A stretch of DNA of 64,000 bases, taken from contig DATLRV010000049.1 of assembly GCA_035534455.1 (NCBI GenBank), positions 62,001-126,000 of the forward strand, given 5' to 3'. Made by a program: the position numbers and the translations under genes. Positions 33,789 through 41,657 of this stretch are shown piece after piece. Every line of letters begins with the position of its first letter. The first letter of the stretch is position 1. Origin of the DNA: JAJYVT01 sp035534455 (GTDB taxonomy: Bacteria > Actinomycetota > Acidimicrobiia > Acidimicrobiales > RAAP-2). The notes under the pieces are model-generated. The model did not search any database and was not told where the DNA came from. It saw only the letters and a program-made list of their open reading frames with translations.

Positions 33789-34981
33789 CCTCGACGGCCC
33801 GGCCCCTTTCCGACGCCCCCGGCTTCCCCGGTGCGGGCGAGGGTGGCACCGTCCCGGGATTCCGACCGCCCCCGTACCCCTACGAGCGATTGGGCGGGTT
33901 GCGGGCGGTCGCGGAGGGCATCGACGGCGGCGTCGTCGACTGCTCGGTCGGGACCCCGTGCGACCCGCCGTACGCGGGCGCGTTGGAGGCGCTCGCCGCC
34001 TCCGGCGCCGAGCGCGGGTACCCCTCGTCGGCGGGGAGCCCGGCCTACCGGCGCGCCGCGGCGGACCACCTGCGCAGGGTGTTCGCGGTGGACGTCGACG
34101 ACGGAGCGCTCGCCGCGTGCGTCGGCACCAAGGAGATGGTGGCGTCGACCCCCCACTACCTGCACCTGCGCGATCCGTCGCGCGACACGGTGCTCTACCC
34201 CTCCGTGTCGTACCCGACGTACGCGATGGGCGCGCGGCTCGCGGGCTGCCGGGCGGTCCCCGTGCTGCCGGCACATCCGGACGGCGGAGGTCTCGACCTG
34301 GAAGCGCTCGACGCGTCCGACATCCGTCGCGCGCTCGTGCTGTGGGTGAACTCGCCCGCCAACCCGTCGGGCGCGCTCTGCGACCTCGATGCCGCGGCGC
34401 GCTGGGGGCGCGCCCACGGCGTACCGGTCTTCTCCGACGAGTGCTACGCCGCCTACACGTGGCAGGGCCCGCCGCGCTCGATCCTCCAGGCGGGGGTGTC
34501 GGGGGTGGTCGCGGTGCACTCGGTGTCCAAGCGGTCGAACCTGGCGGGGATCCGTGCGGGGTTCTTCGCCGGGGACGCCGAGCTGGTCGGCTACTTGCGC
34601 GACGTCCGCCAGCACGCCGGGCTCATGGTGCCCGGGCCTGTGCAGGCCGCGGCCGTCGCCGCGTGGGGGGACGAAGGGCACGTGGCCGTGCAGCGCTCCC
34701 GCTACGACGAGCGGCTGGCGCTCCTCTCGGAGGCCCTCACCGCCGCAGGGTGCCCGACGCCGCTCCCCGCGGGCGGCTTCTACCTGTGGCCCGGGGTCCC
34801 CGAGCGGTGGGCCGACGGCTGGGCGATGGCCGAGGATCTGGCGAGGGTCTCGGGAATGCTCGTCAGCCCGGGCGACCTCTACGGTCCCGGCGGCGCCCGC
34901 CACGTCCGCATCGCCGTGGTGCAGCCGACCGAGCGGCTCGCGGGCGTCGCGAAGCGTCTCGGCCAGGCCGACTGGCGCTGA
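33785..34981 (+). CDS. dapC: Succinyldiaminopimelate transaminase (DapC-type)
   Basis: A 398-residue PLP-dependent class I/II aminotransferase. The PLP Lys is K249 in HSVSKRSNLAGIRAGF; NSPANPSGALCD and FSDECYAAYTW are the other cofactor motifs. The family also contains generic aminotransferases, but it lies two genes before dapD and dapE, which points to N-succinyl-2-amino-6-ketopimelate as substrate. GTG 33785 overlaps the hflX stop. The C-terminal domain ends LYGPGGARHVRIAVVQP. Confidence 0.88.
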   Translation: MTSTARPLSDAPGFPGAGEGGTVPGFRPPPYPYERLGGLRAVAEGIDGGVVDCSVGTPCDPPYAGALEALAASGAERGYPSSAGSPAYRRAAADHLRRVFAVDVDDGALAACVGTKEMVASTPHYLHLRDPSRDTVLYPSVSYPTYAMGARLAGCRAVPVLPAHPDGGGLDLEALDASDIRRALVLWVNSPANPSGALCDLDAAARWGRAHGVPVFSDECYAAYTWQGPPRSILQAGVSGVVAVHSVSKRSNLAGIRAGFFAGDAELVGYLRDVRQHAGLMVPGPVQAAAVAAWGDEGHVAVQRSRYDERLALLSEALTAAGCPTPLPAGGFYLWPGVPERWADGWAMAEDLARVSGMLVSPGDLYGPGGARHVRIAVVQPTERLAGVAKRLGQADWR

Positions 34982-35034
34982 CCGCGACGGCAACGCCGCC
35001 CCCGGCCGCGCGCCCCCGGCCGCGCGCCCCGCGC

Positions 35035-35634
35035 CTACGCCCTGTCTGGCGCCGGTGCCGGCGCCGCGCGGTGGACGCTCACCGCGTAGGCCCCGCCGGC
35101 GACGTACGGCGCGCGCTCCCAGGTGGCGAACCGGTCCTCGAGGGATAGGCCCGCGGCCGATGCCATGGCGTCGTACTCGTCGAGACCGAGCCCCATGTCG
35201 AGGCGGAACCCCGCAACGAGTCGACCGCCCGCCACGAGGTGCGCGGCCAGCCGCGCGACGACGGCCGCCTCGGTGCCCGGAGCGACGAAGACCAGCACGT
35301 TGCCCGCCGCGACGACCAGGTCGAACCGCCTGCCGAGCTCGAGGGTTGCGAGGTCGGCGGCCACCCAGGCGAGACCGGGGGCCTTGCGGCGGCCGGTCTC
35401 GAGCATCACCGGGTCGAGGTCCACGCCGACGACGTCTATCCCGCGGCGCGCGAGCTCGATCGCCACTCGTCCGGTTCCGCAGCCGGCGTCGAGCACGGTC
35501 TCGGGGGCGAAGGCCGAGACGAACGCCGCCTCGCCGTGGACGTCGGCTCCCGAAGCGGCCAGCCGCGCGAAGCGTTCGTCGTAGTCGTCGCCGCGCTCCC
35601 CGTCGGAGCTCGTCCACCGGCTGCCCTGGGCCAT
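35035..35634 (-). CDS. SAM-dependent class I methyltransferase
   Basis: A 199-residue Rossmann-fold methyltransferase. Motif I is VLDAGCGTGRVAIELARRG, motif II VVGVDLDPVMLE, and a later LDLVVAAGNVLVF-like strand follows. The short size and weak C-terminal part give no hint of substrate. ATG 35634 faces the dapD start across only 17 bases, so the two promoters must overlap. It is the only minus-strand gene in this stretch. Confidence 0.85.
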   Translation of the reverse strand: MAQGSRWTSSDGERGDDYDERFARLAASGADVHGEAAFVSAFAPETVLDAGCGTGRVAIELARRGIDVVGVDLDPVMLETGRRKAPGLAWVAADLATLELGRRFDLVVAAGNVLVFVAPGTEAAVVARLAAHLVAGGRLVAGFRLDMGLGLDEYDAMASAAGLSLEDRFATWERAPYVAGGAYAVSVHRAAPAPAPDRA

Positions 35635-35637
35635 CGG

Positions 35638-35643
35638 TACAGT
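35638..35643 (+). promoter_or_regulatory. Likely -10 element (TACAGT) of dapD, overlapping a divergent promoter
   Basis: TACAGT ends 8 bases before the dapD GTG. On the opposite strand AAGACT lies about 8 bases before the methyltransferase ATG. The core promoters therefore occupy the same DNA. Confidence 0.45.
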
Positions 35644-35651
35644 CTTGCTGC

Positions 35652-36476
35652 GTGGACGGGCTGCGTCAGCGCATCGAGGATCTCTGGGGTCGCGTCGGCG
35701 AGCTCTCTCCGGCGGACACCGAGGCCGCCGAGACCGTGGCCGAGGCCGTCGAGCTCCTCGACCGGGGGGTGGCGCGCGTCGCCGAGCCCGGCCCCGACGG
35801 GGACACGGTGGTCCACGAGTGGCTGAAGAAGGCCATCCTCCTCCTCTTCCGAGTCCGTGAGCTCGAGACCGTCGAGCTCGGGCCGTTCGAGTTCGTCGAC
35901 AAGCTCCCCTTGAAGCGCGACTTCGCCGGCGCCCAGGTCCGGGTCGTCCCGGGGGCATCCGCACGGTGGGGGTCGTACCTGGCGCCGGGGGTCGTGCTGA
36001 TGCCGTCCTACGTGAACATCGGTGCCCGGGTCGGCGAGCAGACGATGGTGGACACCTGGGCGACCGTCGGGTCGTGTGCGCAGATCGGTGCCCGGGTCCA
36101 TCTCTCCGGGGGGGTGGGGATCGGCGGCGTCCTCGAGCCGCCCAACGCGACGCCCGTCGTCATCGAGGACACAGCGCTCGTCGGCAGCCGCTGCATGATC
36201 ACGCAGGGCGCGCGGGTCGGCCGCGGGGCGGTGCTGGGGGAAGGCACCATCCTGAACCCCTCGATCCCGGTCTTCGACGCCGGGACGGGTGAGGAGCTCG
36301 GCAGGGGCGCGGTGCCGCCGTGGTCGGTGGCCGTCTCCGCAGCGCGACGCCGAGAGTTCCCCGGTGGCGAGTTCTTCCTCCCGTGCGTCCTCGTCATCAA
36401 GCGCCTCGAAGAAGGCGAGCGGCACGACAAGGCGGGCTTGAACGCGTTGCTCCGGGCTCACGGGGTCTCGATGTGA
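35652..36476 (+). CDS. dapD: Tetrahydrodipicolinate N-succinyltransferase (E. coli type)
   Basis: A 274-residue left-handed beta-helix acyltransferase, exactly the length of E. coli DapD. The hexapeptide repeats run from about 100 to 230 (VVLMPSYVNIGARVGEQTMVDTWATVGSCAQIG), with GGVGIGGVLEPPNATPVVIED after them. The N-terminal helices resemble the proteobacterial enzyme rather than the distinct, longer mycobacterial DapD. GTG 35652 follows a -10 box. Its stop overlaps dapE (GTGA). Confidence 0.95.
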   Translation: MDGLRQRIEDLWGRVGELSPADTEAAETVAEAVELLDRGVARVAEPGPDGDTVVHEWLKKAILLLFRVRELETVELGPFEFVDKLPLKRDFAGAQVRVVPGASARWGSYLAPGVVLMPSYVNIGARVGEQTMVDTWATVGSCAQIGARVHLSGGVGIGGVLEPPNATPVVIEDTALVGSRCMITQGARVGRGAVLGEGTILNPSIPVFDAGTGEELGRGAVPPWSVAVSAARRREFPGGEFFLPCVLVIKRLEEGERHDKAGLNALLRAHGVSM

Positions 36477-37561
36477 ACTCCCCGACGGTCGGGGACGATC
36501 TGGTGGCGTCGACCGCCGCGCTGATGTCGGTCCCGTCGGTGAGCCGCAACGAGTCGGCGCTCGCCGACCGCGTGGCACTGGAGCTCTCGCACCACCCGTG
36601 GCTCGAGGTCGACCGCGTCGGCGACAACGTGGTCGCGAGGACCGCCCTCGGCAGGGCCGAGCGGCTCCTCGTCGCGGGCCACCTCGACACCGTGCCGCCT
36701 GCGGGGAACGAGACGGCGCGTGTCGTAGACGGCGCGGTGTGGGGGGTGGGGGCGTGCGACATGAAGGGGGGTGTGGCGGTGATGCTCGACCTCGCCGCCT
36801 CCTGTCGCGACCCCTCGGTCGACGTGACGTGGTGCTTTTATGCGCGCGAGGAGATCGCACGCGACGAGAACGGCCTCGTCGAGTTGTGGGACGCGCGGCC
36901 AGATCTGCTCGGAGCCGACGCTGCAGTGCTCTGCGAGCCCACCGACGCCCTGGTGGAGGCGGGGTGCCAGGGGAGCTTGCGCGTGGAGGTCCAGCTCGCC
37001 GGAGTCCGCGCCCATACCGCCCGTCCCTTCAAGGGCCGCAACGCCATCCACCGCCTCGCGCCGTTCCTCGAGCGGCTTGCGTCGTGGCGTGGCCGGACCG
37101 TCGACCTCGACGGGTGCGAGTACACCGAGCAGATGCAGGCGGTCCTCGTGTCGGGGGGCGTCGCCAGCAACGTCGTGCCCGACCGCGTGGTCCTCACGCT
37201 CAACCACCGTTTCGCTCCCGATCGGGACGCCGCGGCCGCGTACGCAGAGGTGCTTGACCTCGTCGACGGGCTCCTCGAGCCGGACGCCGGCGACCGGCTG
37301 GTCCAAGTCGACGCCGCCGACGGCGCGCCGCCTTCGCTCGACCGTCCGCTTCTCGCGTCCCTCGTCGAACGGAGCGGCGCCGCCCCTCGGGCGAAGGTCG
37401 GATGGACCGACGTCGCGACGATGTGGGCGCACGGCGTCCCCGCGGCCAACTTCGGGCCCGGTGACCCGCTGCTCGCGCATCATCCCGACGAGCACGTGAC
37501 GAAGGACTCGCTCGAGCGAGTGCGCGGCGTGCTCGTCGCGGTGCTCGCGGGGGACCGATGA
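36473..37561 (+). CDS. dapE: Succinyl-diaminopimelate desuccinylase
   Basis: A 362-residue M20 metallopeptidase that removes succinate from N-succinyl-LL-diaminopimelate. Metal ligands lie in GHLDTVP (about 70), ACDMKGGVAVML (about 100), YAREEIA (about 123) and the final LAHHPDEHV. A dimerisation domain with GVRAHTARPFKGRNAIH is in the middle. Overlap with dapD and the nearby dapC support DapE over other M20 deacylases. The 72 bases to convergent lexA hold no gene. Confidence 0.93.
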   Translation: MNSPTVGDDLVASTAALMSVPSVSRNESALADRVALELSHHPWLEVDRVGDNVVARTALGRAERLLVAGHLDTVPPAGNETARVVDGAVWGVGACDMKGGVAVMLDLAASCRDPSVDVTWCFYAREEIARDENGLVELWDARPDLLGADAAVLCEPTDALVEAGCQGSLRVEVQLAGVRAHTARPFKGRNAIHRLAPFLERLASWRGRTVDLDGCEYTEQMQAVLVSGGVASNVVPDRVVLTLNHRFAPDRDAAAAYAEVLDLVDGLLEPDAGDRLVQVDAADGAPPSLDRPLLASLVERSGAAPRAKVGWTDVATMWAHGVPAANFGPGDPLLAHHPDEHVTKDSLERVRGVLVAVLAGDR

Positions 37562-37633
37562 GCGGCGCCGGCCCGTGGATCAGTGGGTCCGGTCCGGCGT
37601 TCCCGTCGAGGCGCGCCGCGACCTCGCTGAGAG

Positions 37634-38263
37634 TCAGAGCCGGCGCAGGACCGTGACGACCTTCCCGTAGATGGCGACGTCGTCGGCCGCGAGCTCCATC
37701 GGGGTGAGCGCGGGGTTCCGTGGCGTCAGCACGACCTTGGCGCCGCGCCGCGAGAAGACCTTCACGGTCGCCTCGTCACCGGGGATCCCTGCGACGACGG
37801 TGTCCCCGTTCTCGGCGTCGGGCTGCTGGCGGACCACGACGTAGTCGCCGTCGAAGATCCCTGCGTCGACCATCGAGTCGCCGCGGACGCGCAACATGAA
37901 CAGGGAGCCGGTGCCGGTGAAGTCCTGCGGGAGAGCGACGATCTCCTCGACGTTCTCCTGGGCGAGCACGCCGGTCCCGGCGGCGACCTCGCCGACGAGC
38001 GGCACGTGGCGCACCGGACCCGCGGCCATCGCCACCTGCGAGGTCGCCTCGTAGCGGACCTGGATCGCCCGGGGCTTGGTGGGATCCCTCTGCAGGTAGC
38101 CCTCCCGCTGGAGCACGGCGAGGTGGCTGTGGACGGTGGCCGACGACGTCAGGCCGACCGCCTCCCCGATCTCTCGTACCGACGGCGGGTAGCCCCGCTC
38201 GCGGAGGCAGTCGCCGATGTACTCGAGGATCTGCCGCCGCTTCCCGCTGAGCGCCTGCGCCAT
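37634..38263 (-). CDS. lexA: SOS repressor LexA
   Basis: A 209-residue LexA. The N-terminal winged helix-turn-helix (YPPSVREIGEAVGLTSSATVHSHL, about 25-48) binds SOS boxes. The C-terminal autoprotease has the Ala95-Gly96 cleavage site (VAAGTG), Ser130 (GDSM) and Lys168. RecA filaments trigger self-cleavage after DNA damage. ATG 38263 has GAGGGGG upstream. Four SOS boxes lie in the region upstream, one overlapping its own -35 and one near its start point, so it is autoregulated. Confidence 0.97.
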   Translation of the reverse strand: MAQALSGKRRQILEYIGDCLRERGYPPSVREIGEAVGLTSSATVHSHLAVLQREGYLQRDPTKPRAIQVRYEATSQVAMAAGPVRHVPLVGEVAAGTGVLAQENVEEIVALPQDFTGTGSLFMLRVRGDSMVDAGIFDGDYVVVRQQPDAENGDTVVAGIPGDEATVKVFSRRGAKVVLTPRNPALTPMELAADDVAIYGKVVTVLRRL

Positions 38264-38296
38264 GTCACAACCCCCTCGTAGGCTCGCCGTGTCAGG

Positions 38297-38416
38297 CGAA
38301 CGTGTGTTTGTCCAGAGGTTAGCGAAGGTGGCGGCCCGGGGCAAACATCTGTTCGCCTGGAGTTGACAGCGAACAGGTGTTCGTGGTGGGATGGAGGAAG
38401 AGCGAACGGACGTTCG
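38297..38416. promoter_or_regulatory. Four SOS (LexA) boxes between lexA and the LysM gene
   Basis: Four 14-bp sites of the actinobacterial type: CGAACGTGTGTTTG (38297-38310), CAAACATCTGTTCG (38342-38355), CGAACAGGTGTTCG (38370-38383) and CGAACGGACGTTCG (38403-38416). The lexA promoter on the minus strand reads TTGCCC, 17 bases, TAACCT (38344 down to 38316); the second box overlaps its -35 and the first its start region. The rightward promoter has TTGACA at 38363-38368 with the third box in its spacer; the fourth box follows its weak -10 (TGGGAT). Confidence 0.85.
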
Positions 38417-38440
38417 CCACGGGAACAGGAGCGGGACGGA

Positions 38441-38980
38441 ATGGCGATCGCACCGTGGTGGGACACCGGCACCGGGACCGCCGACTTGTCGGAGGACCTG
38501 TTCGGCGCGTCGGGGCCGCGGCCCGGGCTGCAGCTCGTGCCCGACGCCGATGACGCCCAGGACACCGGCGGGCGGGACCGGGCCGGGGCGGGAAGCGTCC
38601 ACCTCGCGTCCGCGTGCGGGCGCACCCTCGCACGCCAGGTCCGGCCGACCGAGGTGAGAACCGGCCTCGACGTGTCGCGGCGCCGGGCGCGTCGCGCGGC
38701 CGCCCAGCGGCGCCGCCGTGGGCTCCTGCTCGCGACCGCAGCGGCCGCGCTCGTTTGCGGGCTGGCCCTTCCCCTCAGCACCACCGCAGGCTCCAGCCCG
38801 ACCCCCGGTGACCGCAACATGGTGGCCGGGACCGTCTACGTCGTCCGCCCCGGCGACACCCTGTGGTCGATCGCCCGGCACGTCGACGGCCGTGGCGACC
38901 CGAGGCAGCTGGCCCAGGCACTCGCCCGGCAGACGGGGTCGGCCGTGGTGGTGCCCGGTGAGCACCTCGTCATCCCATAG
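38441..38980 (+). CDS. SOS-controlled LysM membrane protein (ChiZ/YneA-like)
   Basis: A 179-residue protein with a polar N-terminal half, an Arg-rich stop-transfer signal, one membrane helix (LLLATAAAALVCGLALPL, about 100-117) and a C-terminal LysM domain (YVVRPGDTLWSIARHVDG to VVPGEHLVIP) that should bind peptidoglycan. The gene diverges from lexA and carries two SOS boxes in its promoter. The same position holds the mycobacterial Rv2719c (ChiZ) gene, reported to delay cell division during the SOS response. That role is inferred here. ATG 38441 has AGGAG 9 bases upstream. Confidence 0.82.
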   Translation: MAIAPWWDTGTGTADLSEDLFGASGPRPGLQLVPDADDAQDTGGRDRAGAGSVHLASACGRTLARQVRPTEVRTGLDVSRRRARRAAAQRRRRGLLLATAAAALVCGLALPLSTTAGSSPTPGDRNMVAGTVYVVRPGDTLWSIARHVDGRGDPRQLAQALARQTGSAVVVPGEHLVIP

Positions 38981-39034
38981 ACCCCGTAGAGCGAGATGGC
39001 GATGCCCTCAGTGGGGGCGGCGACGCAGCGGCGG

Positions 39035-39040
39035 TAACGT
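39035..39040 (+). promoter_or_regulatory. Likely -10 element (TAACGT) of nrdR
   Basis: TAACGT ends 7 bases before the nrdR ATG, with no Shine-Dalgarno. Confidence 0.5.
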
Positions 39041-39047
39041 CGCAGAG

Positions 39048-39518
39048 ATGCGGTGCCCGTGGTGTGGCGCAGACGACGACCGGGTCGTCGACTCGCGCGT
39101 CTCCGACGAGGGCGCGGCGATCCGGCGGCGGCGCGAGTGCCTCGGGTGCGCACGTCGGTTCACCACCTTCGAGCGTGTCGAGGAGCAACCGTTGTGGGTG
39201 GTGAAGCGGTCCGGGCAGCGGGAGCCCTTCGACCGCACCAAATTGATCGCCGGCGTCCAGGCTGCCTGCAAGAACCGGCCCGTCACCGACGACATGCTCC
39301 AGGGTCTCGCGAGCCGCGTCGAAGAGATGCTGCGGGGCGCCTCGCCCGAGCCGACCACCCAGGAGGTGGGGATGTCCGTCCTCGAGCAGCTCAAGGCGCT
39401 CGACGACGTCGCCTATCTCCGGTTCGCCAGCGTCTACAAGGGTTTCGAGGACGCAGGGGACTTCCAGCGGGAGGTCGGGCTGCTCATCAAGACGACCGAG
39501 CCCAAGCAGCGGGCCTGA
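39048..39518 (+). CDS. nrdR: Transcriptional repressor NrdR
   Basis: A 156-residue NrdR that represses ribonucleotide reductase genes when (d)ATP is bound. The zinc ribbon uses Cys3, Cys6, Cys31 and Cys34 (MRCPWCG, ECLGCARRF). An ATP-cone follows (VVKRSGQREPFDRTKLIAGVQAAC). ATG 39048 follows a -10 box directly. The lexA, LysM, nrdR order matches mycobacteria. Confidence 0.96.
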   Translation: MRCPWCGADDDRVVDSRVSDEGAAIRRRRECLGCARRFTTFERVEEQPLWVVKRSGQREPFDRTKLIAGVQAACKNRPVTDDMLQGLASRVEEMLRGASPEPTTQEVGMSVLEQLKALDDVAYLRFASVYKGFEDAGDFQREVGLLIKTTEPKQRA

Positions 39519-39535
39519 CCGCCGGCGCTGACCTC

Positions 39536-40249
39536 GTGGCCGAGCTCGTCACCCGGGACCCGGACGTGGCTCTCGCGGTCTACGCACATCCCGACGACGC
39601 CGACGTGGCCTGCGGCGGCACCCTTGCACGTTGGGCCGCCCACGGCTGCGCCGTCCATCTGGTCGTGTGCACCGATGGCGGGCGCGGCACGGCCGACCCC
39701 GGCCTCCCGCCCGGCGAGCTCGCCCGCCAACGCCGCGGGGAGCTCGCCGCCGCCGCCGAGAAGACCGGGCTCGCCTCCCACCGGGTGCTCGGCGCTGCCG
39801 ACGGGGAGCTCGCTTCCCGCCCCACATTCGTCGGGGAGCTCGTGGCGCTCGTCCGCTCGGTCCGTCCCGAGGTGGTGCTCGGGCACGATCCCACGGCCGT
39901 CTTCTTCGGGCAGGACTACTTCAACCATCGCGACCACCGCGTCGCCGGGTGGGCGCTGCTCGACGCGCTGTCGCCGTCGGTTGCGTTGCCCCATTACTTC
40001 CCCGATGCGGGTCCGCCGCACCAGGTGTCGGTGGCCTACCTCTCGGGGACGCTCGAACCAGACGTCTGGGTGGACATCGGCGAGACGATCGAGATCAAGG
40101 CGTCCGCCGTCGAGTGCCACCGGAGCCAGTTCGCCGGCGCGGAGCTTGGATGGGCGGCGGACGCGATCCGTCGGCGCGCCGAGGAGGAGGGCCGACGCGC
40201 GGGGGTGCTCCATGCGGAGGGCTTCCGGCGGCTCCGCCTCGGTGGCTGA
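39536..40249 (+). CDS. PIG-L/LmbE family N-deacetylase
   Basis: A 237-residue zinc deacetylase. The metal-binding motif AHPDDAD is at residues 17-23 and the distal His lies in FNHRDHRVAG. Family members deacetylate GlcNAc-type substrates; in actinobacteria MshB and Mca act in mycothiol metabolism. Nothing here fixes the substrate. GTG 39536 begins 17 bases after nrdR, and the end overlaps dinB by 8 bases. Confidence 0.88.
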   Translation: MAELVTRDPDVALAVYAHPDDADVACGGTLARWAAHGCAVHLVVCTDGGRGTADPGLPPGELARQRRGELAAAAEKTGLASHRVLGAADGELASRPTFVGELVALVRSVRPEVVLGHDPTAVFFGQDYFNHRDHRVAGWALLDALSPSVALPHYFPDAGPPHQVSVAYLSGTLEPDVWVDIGETIEIKASAVECHRSQFAGAELGWAADAIRRRAEEEGRRAGVLHAEGFRRLRLGG

Positions 40250-41636
40250 GCCGGGCGGCGCACGTCGGGGCGCCCGCGCCAACCGGTCCCCAGAAACTCC
40301 GGCCAGGCACGAAGCGAGCATCCTCCACGTCGACATGGACTCCTTCTTCGCCTCGGTCGAGGTGCTCGACGACCCGACGCTCGCCGGCAAGCCCGTCATC
40401 GTCGGGGGGAGCGGCGCCAGGGGCGTCGTCGCCTCGTGCACCTACGAAGCCCGCGCCTACGGCGTGCACTCGGCGATGCCCTCACTCCGCGCCCGCCAGC
40501 TCTGCCCGCACGCCGTGTTCGTCGACGGCCATTACAGACGGTACGCGGAGATGAGCGCGAGGCTGCGAGAGGTGCTGCTGTCGTTCACCCCCCTCGTCGA
40601 GCCCATCGGACTCGACGAGGCGTTCCTCGACGTTCGCGGGACGCTGCACCTCTTCGGCACACCGTCGGCGATCGGCGCCGCGATCCGCGCACGCGTGCTG
40701 GAGAACCTCCACCTCGACTGCTCGGTCGGCGCCGGACGCTCGAAGATGATCGCCAAGCTCGCCTCGCGTGCCGCCAAGCCGCTTGCCGGACCCGACGGAA
40801 CGCGCGCGGGAAAGGGCGTGGTCGTCATCGAGCCGGACGACGAGCTCACCTTCTTGCACCCCAAGGCGGTCGAGCAGCTCTGGGGGGTGGGGCCGGCCAC
40901 GGCCAAGCGCCTCTCGGACCTCGGTGTCCGCACCGTCGGCGACCTCGCCGCGCTGCCCGAAGCGGTGCTCGTCCGCGCCCTCGGGCGGGCGCACGGCCGC
41001 CACCTCGCCGCACTCGCGCACGGCAAGGACCCCGAGCCCGTCGCGCCCGATCGCCCGGCCAAGTCCGTCGGGCACGAAGAGACCTTCCGGGAGGACATCG
41101 TCGACCGCTCGGTCCTCCAACGTCACGCGCTGCGCATGGCCGAGTCGGTGGCGGGGCACCTTCGCGGGAGCGGACAGGCAGGGCGCACGGTCACGGTGAA
41201 GGTGAAGCTCGCCGACTTCTCGCTTGTCTCCCGGGCGCACACCATGACGGTCGGCCTCGACACGGGCTCGGCGATCGGCGCGATCGCGGCGGCGCTCCTC
41301 GACGCGGTGGAGCTCCCGATGGGCGCACGCCTGCTCGGCGTGAGCGTCTCGGGACTCCAGCCGGCGTCGGCGAGTCGACAACTCCGCTTCGAGCTCGACG
41401 ACCCCTCGACCGGGACGCCGGCGGGGGGAGCGGCGGACGCGGCGCGTCGCCAGGAGCACTGGCGCGAGGTGTCCGCCGCGCTCGACGGCATCCGGCGCAG
41501 GTTCGGGACGACAGCGGTCGGCACGGCCGCCATGGTCGGCCCCGCCGGGATCGCCGTCCCCTCGCGGCGTGACGCACCGTGGGGCCCGAGCGAGGACGAC
41601 GGGCCGCCGCGCGGCGAGCCGACCGCCCGGCGCTGA
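40242..41636 (+). CDS. dinB: DNA polymerase IV (Y family)
   Basis: A 464-residue translesion polymerase. Catalytic acids are Asp31 (HVDMDSFF) and Asp125-Glu126 (LDEAF). The thumb helix-hairpin-helix (LWGVGPATAKRLSDLGVRTVGDLA) and little-finger domain (about 270-375) follow. The C-terminal 70 residues are low-complexity, and I see no clear beta-clamp motif at the very end. GTG 40242 overlaps the deacetylase; ATG 40212 is an alternative. No SOS box lies immediately upstream, though lexA is 2 kb away. Confidence 0.93.
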   Translation: MAEPGGARRGARANRSPETPARHEASILHVDMDSFFASVEVLDDPTLAGKPVIVGGSGARGVVASCTYEARAYGVHSAMPSLRARQLCPHAVFVDGHYRRYAEMSARLREVLLSFTPLVEPIGLDEAFLDVRGTLHLFGTPSAIGAAIRARVLENLHLDCSVGAGRSKMIAKLASRAAKPLAGPDGTRAGKGVVVIEPDDELTFLHPKAVEQLWGVGPATAKRLSDLGVRTVGDLAALPEAVLVRALGRAHGRHLAALAHGKDPEPVAPDRPAKSVGHEETFREDIVDRSVLQRHALRMAESVAGHLRGSGQAGRTVTVKVKLADFSLVSRAHTMTVGLDTGSAIGAIAAALLDAVELPMGARLLGVSVSGLQPASASRQLRFELDDPSTGTPAGGAADAARRQEHWREVSAALDGIRRRFGTTAVGTAAMVGPAGIAVPSRRDAPWGPSEDDGPPRGEPTARR

Positions 41637-41657
41637 ACACGGACCCCGTCGCGTCGG

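Noticed and set aside
39536..40249. Naming the deacetylase mshB or mca
   Set aside because: Only the generic LmbE motif is visible; nothing distinguishes the mycothiol enzymes from other family members.
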